The notes beneath the pieces were generated by a model. The model did no database searches and was not told the DNA's origin. It was given only the letters and a program-made list of their open reading frames with translations. A stretch of DNA of 64,000 bases from Duganella sp. SG902 (lineage in GTDB: Bacteria > Pseudomonadota > Gammaproteobacteria > Burkholderiales > Burkholderiaceae_D): the NCBI RefSeq assembly GCF_013376005.1, contig NZ_JABMJK010000013.1:62001-126000 (forward strand). Direction: 5' to 3'. A program made the position numbers and the translations under genes. This document shows, piece by piece, positions 16,029 to 24,053 of this stretch (its first letter is position 1; each line of letters begins with the position of its first letter).

Positions 16029-17185
16029 TACAGCGCCCCGAATATCTTCGCTGCGAATGCCAGGCGATACTTAACGCTGTCGTCAACGGCCGTACCCTCA
16101 GTAATAGACTCAACAAATTTTTTGTCGTCCAGAAGTTTTATGAGTGCCTGGTTCACACTTTCAGGCGACGGGCTGGAGTCACCGACCTCCAAGCGCCGCA
16201 TGAGACCAACGATTACCGCTTCCGTCATCGCAACGTTGACTTGTTTGCTGAGGTGTCGGAGCGACGCGGGGCCAGCAGACTCATTAAGCAGAGAACATAC
16301 CCGGTCTAGAAGCCCCTTGATATGCGCCTTATCCAAATTCGCGCAGTCGCGATTAGTCCCAGAAAAATCATTCAAGAACTTCTTCATTGGCCGCTTGTAA
16401 GTCCCAGGAGAAACGAAGAATGCCAGGATACGCAGAATCAATTCTTGGTCCCGAAGGCGCGGTGACGGTTTTCCGTAGAGCGCTCTCCAGCTTGGCAGCT
16501 GATTTAGCCCAGCGATGAAATCGATTAAACGGCCCGCATAAAGCGCGACACGAATTTCATGGCCCGTTAACTGTGTACCACCAGAGTTCAAACGCTCAAA
16601 AACTTGATAGATAGACTCTAGCGAATTGGTTGAGCCGTCCGTCTTCACAATGATCGCCTGGATAAACGTGTTATCTAGAGATCTGCGCTGGGCGTCGCTA
16701 AGTGTAGAGTAAGTCAGATCTTGGTACTCTTCAGCGACGGTCTTGAGCGCAAAAAGCTGATTGCCTCGTCTCCCGTCATAGAAAGCTGCTAGGGTGCTCA
16801 GTCGCTGCTGACCGTCTAACACTAGATACCGCTTATCCGCTTGCTGGACTAGGACAATCCCAGGTACAGGAAATCCGAGTAGCAGAGATTCGATAAATTT
16901 GTCCATCTGCGCCGGGCGCCAAACGAAGGCGCGCTGAAAGCCCGCAACTTCCACATTCGGATCGCTGTGCCCGAACGTTGGAATTACGATATCTCCGCGA
17001 TTCAACCTGCGCACTAACCCTTCGACATCGAAATCAGTGCCCGAATAGGATATAGGCTGGACTTCTGGTGTTGCCTCATCTACCTCGGCGTAGTCGGATT
17101 CATCCAAAACGACCGCCTCATTTATGGCGTCCTGCTGATCAATCATTTGTAGCGGATTAGCTTGTCCCAAAATTTTCTCCAACAT
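16028..17185 (-). CDS. DUF262 protein (ParB/Srx-like NTPase-nuclease domain)
   Basis: The 385-residue protein carries the DUF262 core: VAGFQRAFVWRPAQMDKFIE (about residues 78-97), then LLLGFPVPGIVLVQ and YLVLDGQQRLSTLAAF with the DGQQR motif. DUF262 domains occur in modification-dependent restriction (GmrSD) and phosphorothioate-sensing systems, where they hydrolyse NTPs and steer DNA or RNA cleavage. It is the first gene of a two-gene unit with the HEPN gene. It is antisense to, and AT-richer than, the surrounding head genes. Confidence 0.8.
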   Translation of the reverse strand: MLEKILGQANPLQMIDQQDAINEAVVLDESDYAEVDEATPEVQPISYSGTDFDVEGLVRRLNRGDIVIPTFGHSDPNVEVAGFQRAFVWRPAQMDKFIESLLLGFPVPGIVLVQQADKRYLVLDGQQRLSTLAAFYDGRRGNQLFALKTVAEEYQDLTYSTLSDAQRRSLDNTFIQAIIVKTDGSTNSLESIYQVFERLNSGGTQLTGHEIRVALYAGRLIDFIAGLNQLPSWRALYGKPSPRLRDQELILRILAFFVSPGTYKRPMKKFLNDFSGTNRDCANLDKAHIKGLLDRVCSLLNESAGPASLRHLSKQVNVAMTEAVIVGLMRRLEVGDSSPSPESVNQALIKLLDDKKFVESITEGTAVDDSVKYRLAFAAKIFGAL

Positions 17186-17392
17186 ATCGACCCGACCTTA
17201 ACTATATTGTTGACTCGTTCTTCCCGCGTATGCCGCCAGGAATTGAGTACCCCTCATACACCTAGTGTTGTTACTATAGCACTCCGGCGTTGCCTTTCGT
17301 TCTTTGCTCAAGGTTCGCCTCCGAAAAAACGGCGTTGGGGCATAAAACAGCACCGAGCGGGGCGGAGGCATGGACTTTGATCGATGCGCTTT

Positions 17393-17442
17393 TTTAACGG
17401 GTGTTTAACGGGCTTGTATCTGGTCCGCGCGGGTAACTGCGC
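17393..17442 (+). promoter_or_regulatory. Candidate late-promoter element, copy 2, with tandem TTTAACGGG
   Basis: The gene-free stretch 17186-17572 separates the antisense DUF262 gene from the head protease gene. It holds two direct TTTAACGGG copies (17393, 17404), then TATCTGG and GCGCGGGTAACTGCG (17413-17442). The latter matches, with gaps, the elements before the lysis genes and before gpN. The DUF262 promoter must also lie here (about 17186-17300); I cannot place it firmly. Confidence 0.42.
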
Positions 17443-17572
17443 TGGCAAGGTGTAAATCATTTGATGTTGCCACCGATTGCATACTCATTTATCCTAAAAA
17501 AGCGAGCACTAGCACGCCCCCCCGAACGCCGTCAGCCTTAACCGGGTGACGCCGCCAACCCACAATGGCGGC

Positions 17573-18730
17573 ATGAACACTATCCAAATCTTCAAACCTG
17601 GCAAGCACGTCGCGGCAAGTGGCGGCTCCTTCAATTTCTCCGAATCCGATGTAACGGCTACGGTCGCGGCATACGATCCGTTGCTGCACGAAGCGCCAGT
17701 CGTCGTCGGCCACCCGCGCCACGACTTGCCGGCCTACGGCTGGATCAAGTCGCTGTCGTTCGCGGAAGGCGTCCTTAGCGCAGAGCCGCAGCAGATCGAT
17801 CCGGCATTTGCCGAGCTGGTCGATGCCGGTCGCTACAAGAAGATTTCGGCCAGCTTCTATCACCCAGACTCGCCAAGCAATCCAGTGCCGGGCGTGTACT
17901 ACCTGCGTCACGTCGGTTTCCTGGGCGCGCAGCCACCGGCCGTCAAAGGCCTGCGTAATCCTGAATTTAACGAAGCGGACGAGAACATCGTCTCGTTCGA
18001 GTTCAGCGAACAGGGCTACACCTGGTTGACCATCGCGGGCCTGTTCCGCTCGTTGCGCGAGTACGTGATCGGCAAGGACGGCACCGAGAAGGCCGATCAG
18101 ATGATCCCAAACTGGCAGATCGACCAAATCCAACGCACTGCCACCGACGTGCAGGAAGCGGAGGCCGGCACCGCAGGTACGGTCCCGGCATTTAACGAAC
18201 CCACCCCCAACCCCAATGAAGGAGAAGTAATGTCCCTGACTCCCCAGGAGATTGCAGCCCTGCAGGCTGAGAATCAGCGTTTGACCGCCCAGGCTGGCGC
18301 CTTTGCCGCGCGCGAAAAGGAGCTGGCCGACCAAGCTGCGGCACAGCGCAATCAGGCTAACGTCGCGTTTTGCGAGTCGTTGGTGCAGAGCGCACAAATG
18401 CACCCTGGCCAGAAAGATAACTACGTCGCCCTGCTCGGCGCCCTGGGAACGATGCAGGCCGGCGGCCCTTCCGACTACGCTCCTGTTGTGGAGTTTTCCG
18501 AAGCCGGCACTTCCAAGCAACTGGCTCCAGCAGATGCGCTGAAGGCGCTGCTGCAGGCGCAGCCGAAGATCGTGGAATTCAAGGAAGTCGGCAACGAGCG
18601 GGGCCGTGTACCCGTCGCAGAAGACCCGAACGCGATTGCCAACGCGGCCGTCGAGTTCCAGGAATCGGAGCGCAAAGCCGGCCGCATCATCACCGCCGCG
18701 CAGGCGGTCAACCACGTCCTGGGCAAGTAA
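17573..18730 (+). CDS. Head maturation protease / scaffold (Mu gpI-like)
   Basis: I start at ATG 17573, giving 385 residues. The N-terminal domain (VVVGHPRHDLPAYGWIKSL, KKISASFYHPDSP, and YLRHVGFLGAQPPAVKGL) is the Mu gpI protease. The C-terminal part after about residue 220 is coiled coil and acts as scaffold. A strong internal start within it probably yields the scaffold separately. The protease removes scaffold during head maturation. Confidence 0.85.
   Translation: MNTIQIFKPGKHVAASGGSFNFSESDVTATVAAYDPLLHEAPVVVGHPRHDLPAYGWIKSLSFAEGVLSAEPQQIDPAFAELVDAGRYKKISASFYHPDSPSNPVPGVYYLRHVGFLGAQPPAVKGLRNPEFNEADENIVSFEFSEQGYTWLTIAGLFRSLREYVIGKDGTEKADQMIPNWQIDQIQRTATDVQEAEAGTAGTVPAFNEPTPNPNEGEVMSLTPQEIAALQAENQRLTAQAGAFAAREKELADQAAAQRNQANVAFCESLVQSAQMHPGQKDNYVALLGALGTMQAGGPSDYAPVVEFSEAGTSKQLAPADALKALLQAQPKIVEFKEVGNERGRVPVAEDPNAIANAAVEFQESERKAGRIITAAQAVNHVLGK
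18230..18730 (+). CDS. Internal-start scaffold protein (Mu gpZ-like)
   Basis: An in-frame ATG at 18230 is preceded by AAGGAGAAG (18219-18227), stronger than the site of the full-length gene. The product (166 residues, MSLTPQEIAALQAENQRL onward) equals the coiled-coil C-terminal third of the protease gene. Mu makes its scaffold gpZ from an internal start in I in just this way. That it is used here is inferred from the site and the precedent. Confidence 0.66.
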   Translation: MSLTPQEIAALQAENQRLTAQAGAFAAREKELADQAAAQRNQANVAFCESLVQSAQMHPGQKDNYVALLGALGTMQAGGPSDYAPVVEFSEAGTSKQLAPADALKALLQAQPKIVEFKEVGNERGRVPVAEDPNAIANAAVEFQESERKAGRIITAAQAVNHVLGK

Positions 18731-18775
18731 AAGCGGCCTCGGCCGTTTTATCCCCTCATATATATAGGAGCAACG

Positions 18776-19150
18776 ATGAATCTCCAGTTGGCAAAAAGCT
18801 ACCAGGCGGAGGCCGCGATCCCGGCTTACCGTCTCGTCAAGTTCGGTTCGGCCGATGACCGCGTCGTGCCAGGCACGGCTTCGACCGACCTGTTGATCGG
18901 CGTTACCACCGACATCGGCGCCGCCATCGGTGAGCGCTGCGACGTCCAGTTCGCGGAAATCGCCATGGTGGAAGCCGGCGCCGCTATCACTCGCGGCACG
19001 ATGATCACCTCGGATGCGGTGGGCCGCGCCGTCGCTGCGGCGCCTGCCGCCGGCGTCAATAGCCGCGTCGTCGGCTTTGCGCTGGAAAGCGCCACCGCAG
19101 CCGGCGACGTCATCCGCTTCATGCAGTCCATCGGCCAGATCCAGGGCTAA
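18776..19150 (+). CDS. Head decoration-type protein
   Basis: The 124-residue protein is beta-rich with small residues (LIGVTTDIGAAIGERCDVQF, GAAITRGTMITSDAVGRAV). It has the look of DUF2190-like capsid decoration proteins and stands between scaffold and major capsid genes, as expected. A good site (ATAGGAGCAACG) precedes the ATG. Assignment relies on position plus fold-like pattern. Confidence 0.66.
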   Translation: MNLQLAKSYQAEAAIPAYRLVKFGSADDRVVPGTASTDLLIGVTTDIGAAIGERCDVQFAEIAMVEAGAAITRGTMITSDAVGRAVAAAPAAGVNSRVVGFALESATAAGDVIRFMQSIGQIQG

Positions 19151-19208
19151 TCACGCTGCTGGCGCGCGGGCGCCAGCTTAACTCCACTTCTATATAACAG
19201 GAGCATCA

Positions 19209-20165
19209 ATGAGCACTACTGCATTTCCGATTAACCCGGAGTTGACCGCGATTGCAATCGCCTGGCGCAACTCGGCCGATTCCCTGATCGCTGACCGCGT
19301 GCTGCCGCGCGTGCCAACTGCGATGCGCTTCAAGTACACCAAATACGACATCGCGCAGGCGTTCACGCTGCCAGGCACGAAGGTCGGCCGTAAGTCGGAG
19401 CCGAATATGGTCGACTTCGGCGGCACCGACGTAACCGACGAGTGCGTCGACTACGGCCTGGACGATATGATCCCGCACCAAGAACTGGTGGCGTGGGAGC
19501 AGATGGAAAAGCCAGCGTCGGGCGGCCCAATCGACCCGCGCCAAATCAGCACCATGTTCCTGACCAACCTGGTGCTGCTGGACCGCGAAGTGCGCGCGGC
19601 CAATCTGATCTTCAATCCAGCCAACTACAACGCCGCGCTGCAGCAGACCCTGTCGGGCACGTCGCAGTGGAGCGACTACGCCAATAGCAATCCGATCAAC
19701 GCCATCCTGTACGCGCTGGACCAGCCTATCGTTCGTCCTAACAAAATGACCATCGGCCGCGCCGGCTTCACGGCGTTGCGTCAACATCCGAAGGTGGTCC
19801 AGTCGGTCTATAAGTCCGCGCAGAATGCCGGCACGGTGTCCATTGACCAGCTGAAGGAAGTGCTGGAGCTGGACGAAATTTGCGTCGGCGGTGCATTCGT
19901 CAATACGGCTCGCAAAGGCCAGGCGCCGCAAATGCAGCGCACCTGGGGCAAGCACTGCTCCTTCACTTACACCGACATTCAGGCGGCGCAGACCGGCCAG
20001 CCAACCTTCGGCTTTACCGCGCAGTTCGGCGGCCGTGTCGCAGGCAACATCGCAGCACCGACCGTGGGCCTGCGCGGCTCGGAGCGCATCCGTGCCGGTG
20101 AGTCCGTCAAAGAAGTGATCTGCGCGCCAGAAGCTGGCTACTTCTTCGGCAACATCATCGCCTAA
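19209..20165 (+). CDS. Major capsid protein
   Basis: The 318-residue protein begins with FPINPELTAIAIAWRNS and contains DRVLPRVPTAMRFKY and TKVGRKSEPN, features of the major head subunit of BcepMu-type phages rather than of Mu gpT itself. It has a strong ribosome-binding site (ACAGGAGCATCA) and follows the decoration gene, where high expression is expected. Confidence 0.84.
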   Translation: MSTTAFPINPELTAIAIAWRNSADSLIADRVLPRVPTAMRFKYTKYDIAQAFTLPGTKVGRKSEPNMVDFGGTDVTDECVDYGLDDMIPHQELVAWEQMEKPASGGPIDPRQISTMFLTNLVLLDREVRAANLIFNPANYNAALQQTLSGTSQWSDYANSNPINAILYALDQPIVRPNKMTIGRAGFTALRQHPKVVQSVYKSAQNAGTVSIDQLKEVLELDEICVGGAFVNTARKGQAPQMQRTWGKHCSFTYTDIQAAQTGQPTFGFTAQFGGRVAGNIAAPTVGLRGSERIRAGESVKEVICAPEAGYFFGNIIA

Positions 20166-20233
20166 CCATCGCAGCGCGGGTGGCCAGCCGCCACCCGTGC
20201 GCCATCGACAACCACAGAAAGGACTTGCTACTC

Positions 20234-20407
20234 ATGGCAAAAGCAAAGGTCGGCACCGCAACCTACACCGTTAAATTCATCGTCACCCACGACGATAAAA
20301 CCTACCCGCCAGGCGAACCGATCACGCTGACGGAAGAACAGGCCGAGCCACTGGTCAAGCTGGGTTCCATCGAAGCCGCCGCCCCAGCGGTCGACGCCGA
20401 GCAGTAA
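20234..20407 (+). CDS. Small protein after capsid gene
   Basis: I start at ATG 20234 after AGAAAGGAC (20216-20224), giving 57 residues. The sequence reads YTVKFIVTHDDKTYPPGEPI then LTEEQAEPLVKLGSI, a pattern common to small head-region phage proteins with a short beta unit. Function unknown; it may be a head-tail joining or structural accessory. Confidence 0.6.
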   Translation: MAKAKVGTATYTVKFIVTHDDKTYPPGEPITLTEEQAEPLVKLGSIEAAAPAVDAEQ

Positions 20408-20413
20408 TCGACC

Positions 20414-20848
20414 ATGTTCGCCACCCAAGACGATATGGTGCGCCGGTTTGGCATGCGGGAGGTGATCCAGATCACCGACCGCGAGATGACCGGCGCAATT
20501 GATCCGCAGGTGCTGCAGGGCGGGCTGGCCGACGCAGACGCGGAAATCTCCGGCTACCTGGCCAGCCGATACACGCTCCCGCTGGCGGCCACGCCGCTGC
20601 TCCTGGTCGGCTACGCATGCGACATCGCCCGGTATCGCCTGACTGGCACAGATGCTGTGTGCACGCCAGATATTGAGTCGCGCTATAACCAGGCGATCAA
20701 GTATCTGGGCCAGGTAGCAAGCGGCAGCATATCCCTGGGAACGGATGCCAATGGCGTCCCGGTCGATGCTGGCGAGACGACCAATGCGACGATCAAGGCC
20801 CGCGCCGGCCGGCGCCGGTTTGACGGCCGTTCATTGGAGGGCTACTGA
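20414..20848 (+). CDS. Mu gp36-like protein (DUF1320)
   Basis: The 144-residue protein shows MFATQDDMVRRFG at its start and ADAEISGYLASRYTLPL (about residues 41-57), the DUF1320 signature. The family serves in head-tail connection, where it probably forms part of the neck. It overlaps the gp37-like gene by one base (TGATG), as expected for this pair. Confidence 0.84.
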   Translation: MFATQDDMVRRFGMREVIQITDREMTGAIDPQVLQGGLADADAEISGYLASRYTLPLAATPLLLVGYACDIARYRLTGTDAVCTPDIESRYNQAIKYLGQVASGSISLGTDANGVPVDAGETTNATIKARAGRRRFDGRSLEGY

Positions 20849-21399
20849 TGATCGGCCAGATCGAGGACGCCATGATCGCGCGACTCAAGACGTTGCAGGT
20901 CGCCCGCTCGGTAGAGAGCTATGGCGGCCAGTTCGATGATGAAACGTTCGACGTAGCGCGCGTCTTGCCAGCCATTTGGGTGACCTTCGCCGGCGCAGGC
21001 AAACCGGAGCAGCGGGCAAGCGGGAAGTTTTTAACGCCTCTGACCTTCGCCATTATGTGCGCCGCCCGCAGTGTCCGCAGCGAGCGCGCCGGTCGTCATG
21101 GTGGCCCAGCTGGGGAAATCGGCGCGTACCAGATGCTCGAGGGTCTGATGCCGCTGTTTACGATGGAAGACCTCGGCCTGCCTATCGATCACTTCCGGCC
21201 TGGCGCAATCCGCACGCTCTACAACACCCGTCTGCGTGCCAGCGGCTTGGCAGTGTTCGCCCAGGAATGGCACACCAAATACGAGCACGTCAAACAACCT
21301 GGCGATGACACCGAGTTCTTGAGGATCAGCCTGGAGTATCGCTTGAAGCCAGGCGACGACAAGACCGACGCATCAGACCTGGTGGAGCTGCCGCGTTAA
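20848..21399 (+). CDS. Mu gp37-like protein (DUF1834)
   Basis: The 183-residue protein starts with MIGQIEDAMIARLK and contains RVLPAIWVTFAG and the downstream EIGAYQMLEGLMPLF, consistent with DUF1834. The family acts as a tail terminator or neck protein. It follows DUF1320 and precedes DUF2635 and the sheath, the Mu order. Confidence 0.82.
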   Translation: MIGQIEDAMIARLKTLQVARSVESYGGQFDDETFDVARVLPAIWVTFAGAGKPEQRASGKFLTPLTFAIMCAARSVRSERAGRHGGPAGEIGAYQMLEGLMPLFTMEDLGLPIDHFRPGAIRTLYNTRLRASGLAVFAQEWHTKYEHVKQPGDDTEFLRISLEYRLKPGDDKTDASDLVELPR

Positions 21400-21428
21400 A
21401 CCAATCAACCTACCTCACCGGAGAAACT

Positions 21429-21638
21429 ATGAGCACCATTGAAGTCATCGCCACGGCGGGCGTTAAAGTCCCGATGGAGGACAAGCCCAACAACTACATC
21501 ACCGACGAAGGTGCGGTGACGGTCGAAGATTCGACCTACTACCAGCGCCGCATCAGCGATGGCGACCTGAAGCCCTACAACGCAATCAGCAAGAAGGCCG
21601 CCGCGCGCGCTGCGGCCGATAACGCCAACGGAGGCTAA
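21429..21638 (+). CDS. DUF2635 protein (Mu gp38-like)
   Basis: The 69-residue protein contains VKVPMEDKPNNYITDEGAV and YYQRRISDGDL, the DUF2635 pattern. It always precedes the sheath gene in Mu-like phages; its function is not established. The stop is 2 bases before the sheath start. Confidence 0.8.
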   Translation: MSTIEVIATAGVKVPMEDKPNNYITDEGAVTVEDSTYYQRRISDGDLKPYNAISKKAAARAAADNANGG

Positions 21639-21640
21639 GC

Positions 21641-23065
21641 ATGGCAAGTCCCAATATCTCGTTTAGCGCCATCCCTGCGAGCATTCGCAAGCCTGGCAAG
21701 TATTTTGAATTTAACACCGCGCTGGCGGTTCGCACGCTGGCAGCGAATAGCCAAAAGGTGCTGTTGCTGGGCCAGCGCGTCGCCGCCGGCCAGGTCAATG
21801 CCGGTGTGCTGGTGGATATCTTCACCGACGTCGAGGCCGCCAAATACTTCGGCTACGGTTCCCAACTGCACCTGATGGCCTCGGCGGCTATCAGCACCAA
21901 TCCGAACATGGCGCTGCAGGCGGTCGCGGTCGACGATGCGGCCGGCGCCACGGCGGCGAGCGGCACCATCACCATCGCCGGCGCCGCGACTGCGGCAGGC
22001 AGCGTGACGCTGAACGTGGCCAACGATGTACTGACCGTGGCGGTGGCCTCGGCCGACACTCCGACGGTCATTGCCGCGTCCATCGTCGCTGGTGTCGCGG
22101 CACGGCCGGACCTGCCGGTGTCGGCGGCTGCGGCGGCAGGCGTCGTCACGCTGACGGCAAAAAACAAGGGTTCGCTGGGCAACCAGATCAAGATTGCAAC
22201 CGTGCTGACCGGCGTTACCGGCATCACTTCCACCGTTGTGGCCATGGCCGGCGGTGCGACCGACCCGACAACCGCTTCGACGCTGGCCAGCGTGGCCGGC
22301 GCCGGTCATACCATCATCGCCACGGCATTTAACGATGCCACCAATCTGGCGGCGCTGCGCAGCCACCTGGACAGCGTTTCGTCGCCGATGGAGCAGCGCG
22401 GTGCGGTTGGCGCCGCCGGCCACACTGGAACGCTGGCGCAGGCCACCACACTGGGGACTGGCGTCAACGCCGGCCGCATTTCGCTCGGTCTGGTGCCGGG
22501 TACGCTGTCGCTCCCGTACGAAGTGGCCGCAGCCTACGCCGGCCTCATCGCCTCGGAAGAAGACCCAGCGCGTCCGCTGAACGGCCTGGCGCTCGCCGGT
22601 ATCGGCGTTATCCCTCTGACCAGCCGCTTGCTGCGCCAGGAGCAGGAAACCGCCCTGGCCAATGGCGTAACGCCGTTTGAAGTCGGCCCTGGCGGTTTGG
22701 TCCAGGTTGTCCGCGCGGTGTCGACCTACGTCCTGGATGCGAACGGCGTGCCGGATGTCTCCTTGCTGGATATCACCACCATCCGCACGCTGGATTACGT
22801 CCGCAAGACCATGCGCGAGCGCATCGCGCTGCGCTTCCCGCGCGACAAGCTGTCGATGCGCACGCCTGCCCGTGTTCGCTCCGAGCTGCTGGACGTAATG
22901 GTCAAACTGGAGGAGCTGGAGATTATCGAAAACGTCGATCTGTACAAGGCCGGATTGATCGTCGAGCGTGATATCCAAGACCCGAACCGCCTGGACGCGA
23001 AGATTCCGACCGATGTGGTCAACGGCCTGCATGTGTTCGGTGGCCGCATCGACCTGTACCTGTAA
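21641..23065 (+). CDS. Contractile tail sheath protein (Mu gpL-like)
   Basis: The 474-residue protein has the sheath N-terminal strand (ISFSAIPASIRKPGKYFEF). A glycine/alanine-rich variable region occupies about residues 100-230. The conserved C-terminal sheath domain contains GIGVIPLTSRLLRQEQE and PNRLDAKIPTDVVNGLHVF. Sheath subunits surround the tube and contract on adsorption. The tube gene follows, as expected. Confidence 0.92.
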   Translation: MASPNISFSAIPASIRKPGKYFEFNTALAVRTLAANSQKVLLLGQRVAAGQVNAGVLVDIFTDVEAAKYFGYGSQLHLMASAAISTNPNMALQAVAVDDAAGATAASGTITIAGAATAAGSVTLNVANDVLTVAVASADTPTVIAASIVAGVAARPDLPVSAAAAAGVVTLTAKNKGSLGNQIKIATVLTGVTGITSTVVAMAGGATDPTTASTLASVAGAGHTIIATAFNDATNLAALRSHLDSVSSPMEQRGAVGAAGHTGTLAQATTLGTGVNAGRISLGLVPGTLSLPYEVAAAYAGLIASEEDPARPLNGLALAGIGVIPLTSRLLRQEQETALANGVTPFEVGPGGLVQVVRAVSTYVLDANGVPDVSLLDITTIRTLDYVRKTMRERIALRFPRDKLSMRTPARVRSELLDVMVKLEELEIIENVDLYKAGLIVERDIQDPNRLDAKIPTDVVNGLHVFGGRIDLYL

Positions 23066-23122
23066 TCCGCTGGCGCGGCGGTGGCCTGCCGCCGCGCCGG
23101 CTAACCTCATTCTGGAGTAAAT

Positions 23123-23497
23123 ATGGCATTGACCGAATACGAGGGCGCAATCGTCCTGGAAGTCGACGGCGTCGAAATCGAGTGCGACTCCTTCGAGCCG
23201 ACCATCAAGACCGGCCGCAAGCCCGTTAAAACCATGAACAGCACCGGCCGCTCCAAGGGCTTCTCGCGCGGCATCGAAGAAATCTCGCTGAAGGTTTCGG
23301 TACTGATCCCGCTGACTGGCGACATCAACTGGGAAGAAATCGAAGGCGCGAAACTGACCCGCTATCCGCAAGGCGGCGGCGGCAAGCGCATCAGCTATCT
23401 GGACTGCTATACCGTCGAGGTGGGCGAAAAGTACAAAGTCGACAACGAAGCGATGCGCGATCTGACCATGAACGCGACCCGCAAGATCGAAGAATAA
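23123..23497 (+). CDS. Tail tube protein (Mu gpM-like)
   Basis: The 124-residue protein contains GAIVLEVDGVEIECDSF at the start and PVKTMNSTGRSKGFSRG then EISLKVSVLIP, the Mu-type tube pattern. It polymerises into the tail tube inside the sheath. Length and position after the sheath are normal. Confidence 0.88.
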   Translation: MALTEYEGAIVLEVDGVEIECDSFEPTIKTGRKPVKTMNSTGRSKGFSRGIEEISLKVSVLIPLTGDINWEEIEGAKLTRYPQGGGGKRISYLDCYTVEVGEKYKVDNEAMRDLTMNATRKIEE

Positions 23498-23521
23498 CCT
23501 ACACCTCGGAACCTATTAAAA

Positions 23522-23827
23522 ATGGATTTCTCCTCCACCAAAACGCTGCCGATTGGCTTCACGCACAACGGCCAGAAGATTACGCAGGTCACCGCGCGTC
23601 CGGTCATGGTACGGCACAGTATCGAAGCGATTGAAGAGCTGGGCGCCAATGTCTCCCAGGCGCGGCTGCAAGTCGGCATCGAAGCGCGCCAGGTGCGCTT
23701 TGAAGGCGTTCCTGAAGATGAACACAAGATCGACATGCTGCTCAATCTCGCGGATGCGGACTACTCCGTTGTCGTGGCTGCCATCGACGAGGCCGAAAAA
23801 AAGCAGAAGGCGCCGAAACCCGCTTAA
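23522..23827 (+). CDS. Tail assembly chaperone (Mu gp41-like)
   Basis: The 101-residue protein contains LPIGFTHNGQKITQVTARP at the start and matches the Mu gp41-type tail assembly chaperone. The gene ends with a slippery heptamer A-AAA-AAG at 23797-23803, so a fraction of ribosomes should shift into the downstream frame. Tail chaperones of this kind bind the tape measure protein during tube assembly. Confidence 0.85.
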   Translation: MDFSSTKTLPIGFTHNGQKITQVTARPVMVRHSIEAIEELGANVSQARLQVGIEARQVRFEGVPEDEHKIDMLLNLADADYSVVVAAIDEAEKKQKAPKPA

Positions 23828-24024
23828 AGTGGTTGCGCCAGGTGCAAATCGTACTCGGTCGAGTGGGGTTTGATCCTGGCGCCGTCCTGGCAATGACGCA
23901 CGCCGAGCTAGTCTCCCACCTCTCTAATCTGGCGCCGAAGGCCCAAGGCCAGGCGCCCGATGGCAGCGGCAAGGTCGTCAACCAGGCGCGTCGGCGCCGC
24001 CAACAACGACAGCAGGCCGGCTAA
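23797..24024 (+). CDS. -1 frameshift extension of the tail assembly chaperone
   Basis: After a -1 shift at A-AAA-AAG (23797-23803) the new frame reads through without a stop to TAA at 24022-24024, passing into a region with no usable ATG (first candidate TTG at 23833). The added part contains LRQVQIVLGRVGFDPGAVLA and ends in a basic tail (RRRRQQRQQ). Arrangement and place before the tape measure gene match the G/GT-type frameshift known in long-tailed phages. Use of the shift here is inferred. Confidence 0.74.
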   Translation, partial: KKAEGAETRLKWLRQVQIVLGRVGFDPGAVLAMTHAELVSHLSNLAPKAQGQAPDGSGKVVNQARRRRQQRQQAG

Positions 24025-24053
24025 GCCGGTCCTCCAAACTTCTATCCTGCACG

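Noticed and set aside
17186-17545. Open frame at 17162-17380 on the plus strand
   Set aside because: It overlaps the start of DUF262 and its promoter region, lacks a ribosome-binding site and has no family-like features.
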